Below, in pieces: positions 51,990-62,447 of a DNA stretch of 64,000 nucleotides; position 1 is the first letter of the stretch, and every line of letters starts with the position of its first letter. The stretch comes from Arthrobacter sp. PAMC 25486 (GTDB lineage: Bacteria > Actinomycetota > Actinomycetes > Actinomycetales > Micrococcaceae), in contig NZ_CP007595.1 of the NCBI RefSeq assembly GCF_000785535.1, forward strand, positions 186,001 through 250,000, in the 5' to 3' direction. The notes under the pieces were generated by a model, which ran no database searches, was not told the DNA's origin, and worked only from the letters and a program-made list of their open reading frames with translations. The position numbers were made by a program, and so were the translations under genes.

Positions 51990-52373
51990 GGGGTGTAGTC
52001 CACGCAAGACCCTGGTAGGCGAAAACTTTTCCCGACACGTTTTAGTCGCGGCGTGTTTGGGTGGTTTTGGTGATGAGCATTTTGGCTCTTGTGACTCTTC
52101 GGTGGGTGATTCAGCCGGATACCCACCATCGCGGCTGTCAGGTTTTAAGTCGCTGGTGTCCGGGATGTCTTCGGCCGGGGAGGACGGGCGCGCCATCCCG
52201 GTCTTCCCGACGTTGTGTGACATGCCGGATCATTCGATCCCAGCGGCTCCGCCGGGGTTGAGAGGTAAATGCGCGCCGAGAAGGGGCCAAACCCGCATGG
52301 TTTTGAACCTATTTCGCCGAGAATGGTTCAGGCTCGCCAGAAGGGCGCAACCCTGGTGGCATTTCGCGACTCC

Positions 52374-52474
52374 GGGCCATTCTCAGCGAAACCGGATGCC
52401 ACGCGACACGACTCAGGGCCATTCTCGGCGAAACCGGATGCCACGCGACACGGCCAGGGCCATTCTCGGCGAAG
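52374..52474. repeat. 41-42-bp tandem repeat, 2.4 copies
   Basis: Units begin GGGCCATTCTCRGCGAAACC and continue through GATGCCACGCGACACG, at 52374, 52416 and (partial) 52457. An inverted copy of the core (TTTCGCCGAGAATGG) lies at 52312-52326. Confidence 0.9.
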
Positions 52475-52594
52475 CACACACCCTCCGGTACGAGTTTCCA
52501 GCACCCCTGCGAAAGGAAGCGGGGAAAAGAAGCGGCGATAGCAAGCGGAGACGGTGGCCGGTACCTGGGCGGTAGCTCGCCACACCAGCCCCTA

Positions 52595-52831
52595 TCAGGC
52601 TGAAAGTCTGAAGGGTGAGGGTGAACCCACCCACGGAACAGTCACAAGAGCCCTCTTTCTCAGCCGTTTGGGGTACCTGGGTCGTGGCGTGTCGGTGGCC
52701 AGGGGCAGCTGGTAGCTGCCGGTGGGGGTGATCCAGCCAACGCGGCCGTCCTCGGTGGTTCTCGGTGTCCAGCCGCGGACCGGAGGGTGTTGCGTTCTGG
52801 TGCGTTGATGCTGCGGCGTCGGAGAAAACAC
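52595..52831 (-). pseudogene. Possible 3' remnant of a DUF222/HNH endonuclease gene
   Basis: A 78-codon frame on the minus strand reads 'PPVRGWTPRTTEDGRVGWIT' and 'PTGSYQLPLATDTPRPRYP'. This resembles the tail after the HNH motif in DUF222 HNH proteins ('GW...GRVGW.TPTG..Y'), which are abundant in Arthrobacter. The upstream HNH and DUF222 parts are absent and the 32-bp repeat begins where they should be. The resemblance is by eye only. Confidence 0.4.
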
Positions 52832-52886
52832 CCCGGAAGATGCTGCGGCGTCGGAGAAAACACCCCGGAAGATGCTGCTGCGTCAA
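52807..52886. repeat. 32-bp tandem repeat, 2.5 copies
   Basis: Unit GATGCTGCGGCGTCGGAGAA continuing AACACCCCGGAA occurs at 52807-52838 and 52839-52870, with a partial third copy from 52871. Confidence 0.92.
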
Positions 52887-53055
52887 ATTTGGCCAAGCAG
52901 CAGCGGCCGGGCCGGCTGCTTCCTGCGCTCGGCTGCCAGCGACGCCGAGAAACGCAACTCGTTCAGTGTCCGCGACGGCCGTTTCAGCTAGCACTCCCTG
53001 AGGGATCCGCGCCAGCGGAACTCCAGCGGAATACCTCAGGGCGAACCCGAAAAGA

Positions 53056-55698
53056 CTATTCCAGGGGCAGCTCGAACGCTTCCTGGGTGGAGTCCGGAAT
53101 TGGCTTCGGGTCACGGGTCGGAGCCGGCGGCACGTGTCCCGTGGTGGGACCGTCCCCGGCGGAAGGTGCCGAATCGGCGGCCGGTGGGCGGCCGGCGTCG
53201 GACATTTCAGGGGAAGGGCCGGACAAGCTGGGACCCACGAGCTCGATGCCAGCCGTCAGCGCAACACCGGAGCCGTCCCGGTGTCCATGCTCCAGGGGAA
53301 GCGCCCGCACCACGCCTGAACTGGAGGACGCCTTGGCCGGGCCGTGGCCCGCCCAGGCGACCATCAGGTGGTCCTCACCCTTGAGGAAGCGGTGCGCGCG
53401 GACCCCGCCGGTGGCGCGGCCCTTCGCCGGGTACTCGGAGAGGGCGGTGACCTTGGCCGAGCCCGACGGCGTTCCGGGCAGTGCATCCTGCCCACCGGAA
53501 ACCGTCACGACCACGGCCTGCGGATCAGTGGGGGAGACCACGCTGAAGGAGAGGACGGTGTCCCCGGCCGCCAGCTTGATGCCGGCCATGCCACCGGCCG
53601 TGCGGCCCTGTGGGCGGACGTTGGCGGCACTGTACCGGAGCAGCTGGGCGCCCTGCGTGATGAACACGAGGTCGTCGTCGTCCGTGGCAATCGCGGCACC
53701 CACCACAAAGTCCTTGGGCTTCAGCGCGATGTACTCCCAGTCGTCCCGGTTCAGCGGGTAGTCGGGGCTGACACGCTTGACGACGCCCGCGGCCGTGCCC
53801 ACCGCAAACGTGGTGTTGAGCGGGACAAAGCCCACGAGCGTTTCGCCCTTGGTCAAGGTGATGAAGTCCTTCGCGGCCACACCTCCTGCCAGGTTCGGCA
53901 GGGCTGCCGTAGGCGGCAGGACAGGCATGTCCACGACCTGCATGCGCAGCATCCGGCCCAGCGACGTCAGCGCACCGATCTCGGCCCGGGCCGTTGACTT
54001 CAGGACGGTGGAGAACACGTCGTGCTTGCTGCGGCTGCCCGATTCCAGCAGCGGATCGGCCGTGGAAGTCCGGGCGATCTGGCCCGTGGCGCTGAGCAGC
54101 ACCCAGCAGGGATCGTCGGCGATTTCCAGGGCCAACGGGGCGGCCCTGCCGGGCTTCCCGCCGGGCCCGGCCGCGAGGGCCTTCGCCACGGACGGGGCCA
54201 TGGCCTCGGATTCCAGCAGCACGGTGCGGCGCGGCGTGGCGTATTTGGCGGCCACCTCACCCATCTCATCCGAGACGAGCTGGCGGAGCAGTTCCTGCGA
54301 GCCGAGAATGGCTTCGAGCGCGGAAATTTCACGGCGCAGCTCGTCCCGCTCGGTTTCCAGCTCCACCATGGAGAAGCGGGTCAGCCGGCGCAGCTGCAGG
54401 TCAAGGATGTAGTTGGTCTGAATCTCGGAGAGGTCGTAAATGGCCATGAGCCGCTCACGGGCGGCCGCCACCTCGTCCGAGGTCCGGATGATCTGGATGA
54501 CCTCGTCAATGTCCACGATGGCGATGAGCATGCCCTCAACCAGGTGCAGTCGGTCCTGCTTCTTGCCGAGGCGGAACGCGGTGCGGCGGCGCACCACGTC
54601 GATGCGGTGGTTGACGAAGACCTGCAGCAGCGGCAGCAGGCCCAGTGTTTGCGGCTGCCCGTCCACGAGGCAGACGTTGTTGATACCGAAGGATTCCTCC
54701 AGCGGCGTGTACCGGTACAGCTGTTCCATGACGGCGGCCGGGTTGAAGCCGTTCTTGATCTCAATGACGAGGCGCAGCCCGTGCTTGCGGTCCGAGAGGT
54801 CGATGAAGTCGGCAACACCCACCACCTTGTTGGCGTTGCGGGCGTCCTTGAGTTTCTCCTTCACCTTCTCCGGGCCCACCAGGTACGGCAGTTCCGTGAC
54901 GACCAGGCCCACCCGGCGCGGGGAAAGTTGTTCGACGGCGATCTTGGCCCGCGTCTTGAATGATCCCCTGCCGCCGGCGTAGGCGTCGCGGATGCCCTGC
55001 AGGCCCACAATGCGCCCGCCCGAGGGCAGGTCCGGACCCGGGACATACGCCATGACGTCTTCGAGCGTTGCATCGGGGTTCGCGATCAGGTGTTGGGCGG
55101 CGGCAATCACCTCACCCAGGTTGTGCGGGGCCATGTTGGTGGCCATGCCGACGGCGATGCCGCTGGCCCCGTTGACGAGCAGGTTCGGGTAGGCGGCCGG
55201 GAGCACCGACGGCTGCAGCATCTGGTTGTCATAGTTGGGCACAAAGTCCACAACGTTCTCATCCAGGCTGCCCGTCAGCTCCAGGGCGGCGGCGGCCAGC
55301 CGGGCCTCGGTGTAGCGGGGGGCGGCGGGGCCGTCGTCGAGCGAGCCGAAGTTGCCGTGCCCGTCAATGAGCGGCAGGCGCAGCGTCCAGTCCTGGGCCA
55401 TGCGCACCATGGTGTCGTAGATGGCGGTGTCGCCGTGCGGGTGCAGCTTTCCCATGACCTCACCCACCACGCGGGCGCTCTTGACGTGGCCCCTGTCCGG
55501 GCGCAGCCCCATCTCGCTCATCATGTACAGGATGCGCCGCTGCACCGGCTTGAGCCCGTCCCGTGCATCAGGGAGGGCGCGCGAGTAAATCACCGAATAG
55601 GCGTACTCCAGGAAGGAGCCTTCCATTTCAGTCGAAACATCAATATCGACGATGTTTTCGGTGAAGTCATCTGCGGCGGGAGGTTGGCGCTTGGCCAT
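53056..55698 (-). CDS. parC: Type IIA topoisomerase subunit A (topoisomerase IV ParC; GyrA paralogue)
   Basis: The DNA-cleaving subunit that partners ParE. 880 residues. The winged-helix/tower region carries '[20 protein letters not shown]' and the quinolone-region '[20 protein letters not shown]', with Thr where E. coli GyrA has Ser83. The active-site Tyr lies in the '[13 protein letters not shown]'-type segment, read here as '[20 protein letters not shown]'. The beta-propeller C-terminal domain follows ([20 protein letters not shown], '[20 protein letters not shown]'), with a disordered acidic tail. It is on the opposite strand 10.7 kb from parE. Confidence 0.93.
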   Translation of the reverse strand: MAKRQPPAADDFTENIVDIDVSTEMEGSFLEYAYSVIYSRALPDARDGLKPVQRRILYMMSEMGLRPDRGHVKSARVVGEVMGKLHPHGDTAIYDTMVRMAQDWTLRLPLIDGHGNFGSLDDGPAAPRYTEARLAAAALELTGSLDENVVDFVPNYDNQMLQPSVLPAAYPNLLVNGASGIAVGMATNMAPHNLGEVIAAAQHLIANPDATLEDVMAYVPGPDLPSGGRIVGLQGIRDAYAGGRGSFKTRAKIAVEQLSPRRVGLVVTELPYLVGPEKVKEKLKDARNANKVVGVADFIDLSDRKHGLRLVIEIKNGFNPAAVMEQLYRYTPLEESFGINNVCLVDGQPQTLGLLPLLQVFVNHRIDVVRRRTAFRLGKKQDRLHLVEGMLIAIVDIDEVIQIIRTSDEVAAARERLMAIYDLSEIQTNYILDLQLRRLTRFSMVELETERDELRREISALEAILGSQELLRQLVSDEMGEVAAKYATPRRTVLLESEAMAPSVAKALAAGPGGKPGRAAPLALEIADDPCWVLLSATGQIARTSTADPLLESGSRSKHDVFSTVLKSTARAEIGALTSLGRMLRMQVVDMPVLPPTAALPNLAGGVAAKDFITLTKGETLVGFVPLNTTFAVGTAAGVVKRVSPDYPLNRDDWEYIALKPKDFVVGAAIATDDDDLVFITQGAQLLRYSAANVRPQGRTAGGMAGIKLAAGDTVLSFSVVSPTDPQAVVVTVSGGQDALPGTPSGSAKVTALSEYPAKGRATGGVRAHRFLKGEDHLMVAWAGHGPAKASSSSGVVRALPLEHGHRDGSGVALTAGIELVGPSLSGPSPEMSDAGRPPAADSAPSAGDGPTTGHVPPAPTRDPKPIPDSTQEAFELPLE

Positions 55699-55782
55699 GG
55701 TTGCGGTGGTTCCTTTTCTGCATGGGGGTGTTGCGGACGCTCATGATCGGTAAAAGCCACATCATGTCGGTACAGTGATTCT

Positions 55783-58458
55783 ATGGTGAAGCCAGAGCTA
55801 GCGCCCGGATATCCGGCGCATTGGGAAGCTGATGTTGTTCTTCGTGATGGTGCCACGGGGCATTTGCGCCCCATGACGGCCGCCGATGCCGACGCCGTGC
55901 AGGCGTTTCACATGGCCCAATCGCAAAATTCGATCTATATGCGCTTCTTTACGTACAAATCGAAGCTCACACCGAAGGAATTGCGCCGCTTCACCGAACT
56001 TGATTATCGCGACCGTGTGGCATTTGTCATAACGCGCGGGCAGGAAATCATTGGCATTGGCCGCTACGACAGGCTGGATGACCCCACCGAGGCAGAGGTG
56101 GCGTTCAACGTGTCGGACGCCAACCAGGGCCGCGGCCTGGGCTCGATCCTGCTAGAACACCTGGCCGTCGCGGCCCGCGAAAACGGCATCGACAAGTTCT
56201 CCGCCGAGGTGCTGCCGGAAAACCGCAAGATGATCCAGGTCTTCTCCGAGGCAGGCTACGAGGTCCACCGGCGCTTTGACGACGGCGTCATCTCCCTGTC
56301 CTTCGACATCGACCCCACCGAAAAGTCCCGGGCGGTGATGGAATCCCGCGAGCACCGGGCCGATGCCCGCAGCGTCGCCGGCCTGCTTGCACCGTCCTCC
56401 GTTGCCGTCATTGGTGCCAGCCGGGCGTGGGGGAGCATTGGCCAGCAACTACTGGAACATGTGGTTGAGGGCAAGTTCACCGGGGCCGTCTACGCCGTCA
56501 ACCAGGAGGCCCTGGAGGTGTCCGGCATGATGCCGTACGCCAGCATCGCCGAGGTTCCCGGGCCCGTGGACCTGGCCATTATCGCCGTCCCCTATGACCA
56601 GGTCCCGTCGGTGGTGGAGCAGTGTGGTGCCGCCGGTGTCAAGGGCTTGGTGATTGCCACGGCAGGTTTTGCGGACGACGGCGAACACGGCTTGGCGCGT
56701 CAGCGGGAGTTGGTGCGCAGCGCCCGAGCCAACGGCATGCGGCTGGTGGGTCCAGCCTCCTTGGGCCTGGCCAACACCGACCCCGCCATTTCCTTGAACG
56801 CCTCCATGGCCCCGGAGCTGCCCGCCAAGGGTGGGCTGGGCATCTTCAGCCAGTCGGCTGCCCTGGGTGTGTCCCTGTTTGCCTCGCTGTCGCGGCGCAG
56901 TGTGGGCATGTCCAGTGTGCTCTCGGCCGGCAACCGGGCCGATATTTCCGGCAATGACATGATGCAGTTCTGGGAGGACGACCCCAACACCACGGCGTGC
57001 GGGCTGTACCTGGAATCCATTGGCAACCCGCGCAAATTTTCCCGCATCTCCCGGCGGCTCTCACGCACCAAGCCGGTCATCGTCGCCAAATCAGATGCCA
57101 TGGGCCTGCGCCTGCCTCCCGGCCATGTTGTGCGCACAACCCAAGCCCCCGCAGGTGCCCTGGACGCCATGCTGCGGCAGTCCGGCGTCGTGCGGGTCAA
57201 CACGATTGAGGAGCTCTCCGATGTGGCCCAGCTGGTGGTGGGCCAGCCGCTGCCGCAGGGGCCGGGGCTTGCCATCATCGGCAACTCGGGCGCCATGGGG
57301 ACGGTGGTGGCCGACGCCGCCGAACAGCACGGACTGACCGTGGCCGCCGTCGAGTCGATGCTGGCGCTGGACACCGGCCAGTCCAAGGCGCTGCCACTGC
57401 TCAAGCGCACGGTCCTGGGAGCGCTGGCCCGGGAAGGGGTGGATTCGGCGATTGTGACGCTGCTGCCGGTCATTGGCCTGAGCATTGAGAACATTGCCAA
57501 GACGCTGCATGCCTGCTCCGTTGAAGCGGGCAAACCCGTCATCGCCGTGTTCACCGGAATCGTCGATCCGCGCATCCACGTCAACCGGCAGATGTCGGAC
57601 ACGCTGCCGGCCTATTCAAGTCCGGGGGCAGCCATCGCCGCACTGGCCGCTGTGACACGGTACGCGCACTGGCTCACGCTGGAAACCCCCGTCCTTGAAC
57701 CGCCGGAAGGTGTTGACTCCGACGCGGCCGAGGCCCTGCTGGATGGCTGGCTGGAGAATGTTTCCGGCACCGAACTGGTGACCCTGGACCCCGAACAAGC
57801 CAAGGAACTGTTGCGCCACTACGGAATTGACGTGCTGGAATCGGTGCCGTTTGGCAGCGAAGACGAGGCGGTGGCCGCGGCCGAACGGCTCGGCTGGCCG
57901 GTGGCCATCAAAACCCTTGACCCGTCGCTGCGCCACCGCCTGGACCTGGGCGGGGTGCGCATCAACATTGAAGACGAGCAGTCGCTGCGGCGCAACATCG
58001 CCCAAATGCGCAAGTTCCTGAAACCGTACGGTGAGAAGGCGCTCGAGGTGCAGTCCATGGCCGAGGTGGGACAGTCCTGCACCCTGCGGGCCATCGAAGA
58101 TCCCCTGCTTGGCCCGGTCGTGTCCTTTGGGCTCTCCGGCGACGCGGTGAACCTGCTCGATGACTGGGCACACCGGGTGCCGCCGCTGTCCGTCGCCGAC
58201 ACCGCCGAACTGGTGCGTTCGCCGCGGGCCGCCGTGAAACTGTTCGGCTACGAGGGGCTGCCGGCCGGCAATGTGGCAGCGCTGGAGGATCTGGCGGCCC
58301 GCGTGGCCCTGTTGAAGGACAACCATCCAGCAGTCGCCTTGATCGAGTTCAAGCCCATCCTGGTGGGACCCACCACCGTGACCGTGCTGGCCGTTGACCT
58401 GCGCATCGGCAACCCCGCCCAACGCACCGACAGTGCACGGCGTGCCATGATCTCCTGA
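55783..58458 (+). CDS. GNAT acetyltransferase fused to an NDP-forming acyl-CoA ligase-like module
   Basis: An 891-residue fusion. The N-terminal GNAT (about 22-175) has 'EVAFNVSDANQGRGLGSILL' as its acetyl-CoA loop. The CoA-binding Rossmann part follows (LLAPSSVAVIGASRAWGSIG), then the ligase core (SAALGVSLFASLSRRSVGMS) and an ATP-grasp domain at about 660-870 (PVAIKTLDPSLRHRLDLGGV). This is the layout of Pat/AcuA-like protein lysine acetyltransferases and their relatives, with GNAT first. A role in acetylating acyl-CoA synthetases is a family-level inference. It diverges from parC. Confidence 0.9.
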   Translation: MVKPELAPGYPAHWEADVVLRDGATGHLRPMTAADADAVQAFHMAQSQNSIYMRFFTYKSKLTPKELRRFTELDYRDRVAFVITRGQEIIGIGRYDRLDDPTEAEVAFNVSDANQGRGLGSILLEHLAVAARENGIDKFSAEVLPENRKMIQVFSEAGYEVHRRFDDGVISLSFDIDPTEKSRAVMESREHRADARSVAGLLAPSSVAVIGASRAWGSIGQQLLEHVVEGKFTGAVYAVNQEALEVSGMMPYASIAEVPGPVDLAIIAVPYDQVPSVVEQCGAAGVKGLVIATAGFADDGEHGLARQRELVRSARANGMRLVGPASLGLANTDPAISLNASMAPELPAKGGLGIFSQSAALGVSLFASLSRRSVGMSSVLSAGNRADISGNDMMQFWEDDPNTTACGLYLESIGNPRKFSRISRRLSRTKPVIVAKSDAMGLRLPPGHVVRTTQAPAGALDAMLRQSGVVRVNTIEELSDVAQLVVGQPLPQGPGLAIIGNSGAMGTVVADAAEQHGLTVAAVESMLALDTGQSKALPLLKRTVLGALAREGVDSAIVTLLPVIGLSIENIAKTLHACSVEAGKPVIAVFTGIVDPRIHVNRQMSDTLPAYSSPGAAIAALAAVTRYAHWLTLETPVLEPPEGVDSDAAEALLDGWLENVSGTELVTLDPEQAKELLRHYGIDVLESVPFGSEDEAVAAAERLGWPVAIKTLDPSLRHRLDLGGVRINIEDEQSLRRNIAQMRKFLKPYGEKALEVQSMAEVGQSCTLRAIEDPLLGPVVSFGLSGDAVNLLDDWAHRVPPLSVADTAELVRSPRAAVKLFGYEGLPAGNVAALEDLAARVALLKDNHPAVALIEFKPILVGPTTVTVLAVDLRIGNPAQRTDSARRAMIS

Positions 58459-58500
58459 TGCGTCGAGCCCAGTTCGCAACGGCGGCGCCAAAGTGCGAAA

Positions 58501-59190
58501 ATGGGGCACATGAACAGCTTCGGAGCCGGCGCCCCGGCCAATACCAGAGGTAGCGAGTTGGAAGCAGCACTGCAGCGCTCAGGTTTTTATCCCCGTCTAG
58601 TCGCCGATGTGGTCAACGATGCCCTGGACGGGCAAGAGAGCCTTGCGCACCTGGTCCACCTGGAAACCCACTTTGACCACAACGAGATACAGCGGCACAT
58701 TACGGTTTTGGTGCTGACCAGCGAAATGCTGGTCATCACCCATGTCGACGATCACCAGCTGGACGACTCAGGGGAGCAGATGGTGGCACAAGTGTCCACC
58801 GAGTCCGTGCCCGTCAGCCAAATCAAATCCGTGGTGCTCAGCTACATCTACGCCCAGCCGCAGGACTACAAGCCCTCAGACCCGGCCCGGGAACTGACCT
58901 TGTCCATCGCCTGGTCCGGTGGACAGCGGGTGGAGATGGGTCCGGCGTCGTGCGGGGACCCCGACTGCGACGCGGACCACGGCTACACCGGCAACATTGC
59001 CCAAGAAGACATCGTGCTGCGCATCAGTGCCGAGGCCGAAGGGTTGCAGGCAGTGGCCGACGCCAAGGCGTTCGCCCGGGCCCTGCGCGCGGTCAACACG
59101 GCCGTCGGCTCAACCGCCCACGCGGAGCTCGCCGCCAGCAAGTTCCCCGCTTTCGGTGCACGATTGGGCCGCTCACATTACCGCCGATAA
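58501..59190 (+). CDS. DUF5998 protein
   Basis: A 229-residue soluble actinobacterial protein; starts at ATG 58501, or at ATG 58510 (MNSFGAGAPANTRG). 'ALQRSGFYPRLVADVVNDAL', 'RHITVLVLTSEMLVITHVDD' and 'QIKSVVLSYIYAQPQDY' are the recognisable core, and 'ASCGDPDCDADHGYTGNI' carries a CxxxxC pair. Function unknown. Its 3' end overlaps the next gene by 35 nt, so the two are coupled. Confidence 0.88.
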   Translation: MGHMNSFGAGAPANTRGSELEAALQRSGFYPRLVADVVNDALDGQESLAHLVHLETHFDHNEIQRHITVLVLTSEMLVITHVDDHQLDDSGEQMVAQVSTESVPVSQIKSVVLSYIYAQPQDYKPSDPARELTLSIAWSGGQRVEMGPASCGDPDCDADHGYTGNIAQEDIVLRISAEAEGLQAVADAKAFARALRAVNTAVGSTAHAELAASKFPAFGARLGRSHYRR

Positions 59191-60430
59191 CGCCGTCGGC
59201 GCCACTGAAACAACCGTCGAGGCACTCCTGGCGGCCCAACCACCCTTGCCGTCGCCGCCGTCGTACGGCAAGGCCAGCATTGGCGACGTCCTGCGCAGCG
59301 CCGCAGCGGTACTGGGACTTTCCGGCGCCGAGAACGTCCTGAAACTGCCCGCAGCGCCCCGGATTTGTGTGGTCCTGGTGGACGGGCTGGGCAAGTCGCT
59401 ATTGAAGCAACGCAGCGCCCACGCACCCTTTCTGCGCACAGTCATGGCAGCAGATTCCAGCGGCGAGCACCCCCGCACGCTGCACGCGGCCTTTCCCAGC
59501 ACCACGGCAACCTCGCTGAGTTCACTGGGCACGGGCGAGGTGCCCGGACGCCACGGCATGGTTGGCTACGACGTCCTGGACCCGCGCCAGGACAAGGTGG
59601 TCAACCTCCTGGGGAACTGGGACGGCGGCGTTGACCCGCTGCGCTGGCAGCCCTGCCCCACGATCTTTGAAAAGCTTGGCACCACGGTACCCTCCACTAC
59701 CGTGAGCCTGCCAAAATTCGCCACCTCCGCCATGACGCGTGCCGCCCTGCGTGGCAGCGAATTCCGGGGAGCGACGTCCACGCACGCCCGTGTGGAGACT
59801 GCGGTGGAGGCACTTGCCGCGACACCCACGGCGCTGGTGTACCTGTACTGGAGCGAACTGGACAAGGCCGGGCACGCCCACGGCGCCGATTCCCCCCAAT
59901 GGGAGCGGGCGTTGGAGGAGCTCGATGCCGGGATGAAGCGACTGGCTGCCACGGCACCTGCCAACACGCTGATCCTGCTCACAGCCGACCACGGCATGGT
60001 GGACGTGCCGCGCTCAAACCGCATCGACTTTTCCGTGTTCCCTGAACTGGTGAAGGGCGTTCGGCACACGGCGGGGGAGCCGCGTATGGTGCATCTGTAC
60101 TTGGAGCCCGGTGCCACCGCGGCGAACCGGGCGGAGCTCATGGCTTCGTGGCTGGAGCGCTTCGGCAAGCTCGCCTGGGTCATCACCCGCGAGCAGGCGA
60201 TCGCGGCCGGCTATTTCGGCGAGGTCTCGGAGAGCGTCAGCGCCCGCATCGGTGATGTGCTCATTGTCGCCCGGGAATCTGTGGCGTTTTACGACCTGCG
60301 CCGTGTGCGCCCCCAGGCCATTGAAGTGGTGGGCCAGCACGGCTCCATCACGAAGGCCGAACGTGAGGTGCCGCTGCTGCGCATCCCCGTCACGGCCAAG
60401 GCGCCGGGCAGGAAGTCCAAGCGCCGCTAG
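59156..60430 (+). CDS. Alkaline phosphatase / nucleotide pyrophosphatase-family phosphodiesterase
   Basis: The GTG at 59156 (MHDWAAHITADNAVGATETT) is the preferred start, giving 424 residues; the longer frame overlaps DUF5998. The metal-dependent phosphodiesterase fold is seen in 'CVVLVDGLGKSLLKQRSAHA' with the first Asp, 'HAAFPSTTATSLSSLGTGEV' with the nucleophile Thr, 'GRHGMVGYDVL', 'WSELDKAGHAHGADSPQWER' and 'LILLTADHGMVDVPRSNRID'. The substrate is unknown. There is no secretion signal, so it acts in the cytoplasm. Confidence 0.9.
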   Translation: MHDWAAHITADNAVGATETTVEALLAAQPPLPSPPSYGKASIGDVLRSAAAVLGLSGAENVLKLPAAPRICVVLVDGLGKSLLKQRSAHAPFLRTVMAADSSGEHPRTLHAAFPSTTATSLSSLGTGEVPGRHGMVGYDVLDPRQDKVVNLLGNWDGGVDPLRWQPCPTIFEKLGTTVPSTTVSLPKFATSAMTRAALRGSEFRGATSTHARVETAVEALAATPTALVYLYWSELDKAGHAHGADSPQWERALEELDAGMKRLAATAPANTLILLTADHGMVDVPRSNRIDFSVFPELVKGVRHTAGEPRMVHLYLEPGATAANRAELMASWLERFGKLAWVITREQAIAAGYFGEVSESVSARIGDVLIVARESVAFYDLRRVRPQAIEVVGQHGSITKAEREVPLLRIPVTAKAPGRKSKRR

Positions 60431-60879
60431 CCGGCGCCTTCGCTTCGCTGTGGTCCGCGCAGCTCGCTGTGTGCAGCTGACGCGCAACCTTGGGATCTTG
60501 CTGGGCGCATGTTGGTCCCGTTTGCCAGGGTGGCTTTGCGCATGCTCCGGGCTGGCCGCTCCCATGGTGCCACAGCGACAGAGGCGCCATGCTAGGCACC
60601 CTGCAGGCGCATACGCCAAGCCACCTGAACTCTATGCGCACTCCGCCGACGGGGCCCTGCTCATAAGCCAAACCAGCATTTGCCATGCGCCTGCTGCAAC
60701 CCGCCGCATGCGCATAGCTTCGGGTTGCGAGGTTCCTTTTACGCTGCGTACGCCGTGAACGTGCGGTCAACGTGCCGCGGGGTGTCGCCCGGCGCCACGT
60801 GCACCCCAACTTTGCGTCAGGCGCGGGGCCGAGGCTCGAGGGCCGCCGGTCGAGCCTGTCATGGCCGGGCCATGTTGAG
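60431..60879. other. Intergenic stretch without a recognisable gene
   Basis: About 450 nt between the convergent phosphodiesterase and sepH genes. Several GCATGCGC-type short inverted motifs occur, but there is no clean terminator and no frame with a convincing start or codon use. Confidence 0.55.
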
Positions 60880-62169
60880 TCAGTCGCCCTTGGTGCCGAA
60901 GACGATTTCATCCCAGCTGGGCACGCTTGAGCGTTTGGGCTTGGCTGCGGCCTTGCGTTCGAGGCGTTCGGCAACTTCACTGTCTGACGGGCCGTCGTCC
61001 TCAGGTTCGCTGGCGGCAGGCTCCACCGCAGCAACGGACGAACGGGCAGCCGGCTTCGGTACCCCAGGACGCAAGAGCGTCACAGGCTCCCCGGAGAGCA
61101 CCACCTCGCGGGTTTCGGTGCTGACTTCAGCGACGCTGTCGACACGGTCCACGACGGGTTCATCTTGGTCAACCAGGCTGGGTGCCAATTGGAGGAACGG
61201 CACGTTTTTGAGCCGGTCGTCTCCTTGGACCTCATCGTCTGGCGCGTCCTCAGTGACGTCGGTGACGGGTGCACCATACAATGCTTCATCGCGAGGGTGG
61301 GCGCCGGGGACGTGGCTGCCAAGCATGGCGGCCAGCTCGTCGTCGCCGTCTTCATCGATGCCCAAGCGCACACCCCGGCGTGAGCGGAGCATGTCCAAGA
61401 GGCCGTGGCCGGGGAACTCCGGTGCCTCAGGTGTCTCGGCGGGCTGTTCGGCAAGCTCGACGGCGGATGTCTCACCGTTGGCTTCCACGTCAAAGGGCTG
61501 GTCGACCACTGCGCTGAGCCGGCGTTCAGGAACGGGGCTGTCCAGTGGTTCGAGTTCGCTGAGCTGTTGCGCCCAGCGGTTGGCGTTGTGGAGGGCCTTG
61601 CGGCCTGAGTGGAAGCGCCACAGTGCGGGGGCCGGCTCGCCAATGCTGCTGGCTGCCCGTTCATTGCCGGGATCAAAATCGGCGCAGACAGTCCACGAAC
61701 CTGCTTCATCACGCCAGGCGTCCCACCGCAGTGTTTTCGCGTCGATGCCGAACTCTGCAAGACGGTGCCGCACCATTTCATCCAGCGTGACCGGCTCGTC
61801 GCCAAAGGCTGTGCGGTAGCTGTCGTGGTGCGTCGTGGCAGGAGCCACCTCGACAGCGCGGGCCCGGTTGGCGATGTAATCCCGTTCGGCCAGGACAGGG
61901 CCTTCATAGCGGCGAATCTGGTCGATGGAGTGTCCGGAAACCTCCGCCACTTCAGCAGCCGTGGACCCGGAGCGGATCATGGATTGTATTTCTCGGGGGC
62001 TCATCCGTGCAGTTGATGCTGCCGGCACCCGCGCGCTGTGGATGGCGCTTTTGCCCACAGCCGTGCGCAATGCCTCATCCAGGGGCAGCAGGTAGTTGCC
62101 TCCGTCGGGTCCACTGAGCAGCAGATGACCGCCGTCGTCGTGGACACCCACTAGCCGAAGCTCAGCCAT
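60880..62169 (-). CDS. sepH: Cell-division protein SepH (DUF3071)
   Basis: An FtsZ-binding division protein of actinobacteria. The ATG at 62167-62169 with GGGAGGACGGC upstream gives 429 residues; the frame extends to 62445 without support. N-terminal DUF3071: 'MAELRLVGVHDDGGHLLLSG', 'MSPREIQSMIRSGSTAAEVA' helix-turn-helix-like, 'VSGHSIDQIRRYEGPVLAER', and 'WRFHSGRKALHNANRWAQQL'. A long acidic, disordered middle and a short conserved C-terminus (KPKRSSVPSWDEIVFGTKGD), which is the SepH signature, follow. Confidence 0.95.
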   Translation of the reverse strand: MAELRLVGVHDDGGHLLLSGPDGGNYLLPLDEALRTAVGKSAIHSARVPAASTARMSPREIQSMIRSGSTAAEVAEVSGHSIDQIRRYEGPVLAERDYIANRARAVEVAPATTHHDSYRTAFGDEPVTLDEMVRHRLAEFGIDAKTLRWDAWRDEAGSWTVCADFDPGNERAASSIGEPAPALWRFHSGRKALHNANRWAQQLSELEPLDSPVPERRLSAVVDQPFDVEANGETSAVELAEQPAETPEAPEFPGHGLLDMLRSRRGVRLGIDEDGDDELAAMLGSHVPGAHPRDEALYGAPVTDVTEDAPDDEVQGDDRLKNVPFLQLAPSLVDQDEPVVDRVDSVAEVSTETREVVLSGEPVTLLRPGVPKPAARSSVAAVEPAASEPEDDGPSDSEVAERLERKAAAKPKRSSVPSWDEIVFGTKGD

Positions 62170-62447
62170 GCCGTCCTCCCAAAAGTCTGTTCGTTCACTT
62201 CGAAACTTTGCCACCGATGTGCCTGATTTCCTACTACCGCCGCAGGCGTGGCGTGAGATGGCTTGGGAATTACCGGGTTTTTCTGCCGTGCGGGCAGTTG
62301 TGTGCCGGCAAGGCGGCATCCTTAAGCCGGTTGCGAACGTGGCTTCCGTGCAGTCCGGAGGCGCCGGTTTCCATTTTAGGGTGTTGGCAGTGTTTACTAT
62401 TGGCCGCAGCAGAGCATAAAACTGCAGTTCATTCCAAGGGGGCAACC

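Larger units (their letters stand above)
51866..53055. other. Repeat-rich non-coding island between dinB-like and parC genes
   Basis: Almost 1.2 kb with no intact gene. It holds three unrelated short tandem repeats (51948-51989, 52374-52474, 52807-52886), an inverted copy of one repeat (52312-52326) and a possible fragment of an HNH endonuclease gene. Open frames here have erratic codon use. It looks like a decaying insertion or rearrangement site. Confidence 0.7.

Noticed and set aside
52374..52474. CRISPR-like array
   Set aside because: The repeats are contiguous tandem units without spacers and no cas gene is near.
52413..53114. 233-residue minus-strand frame
   Set aside because: It runs through the tandem repeats and into the parC 3' end; its composition comes from the repeats.
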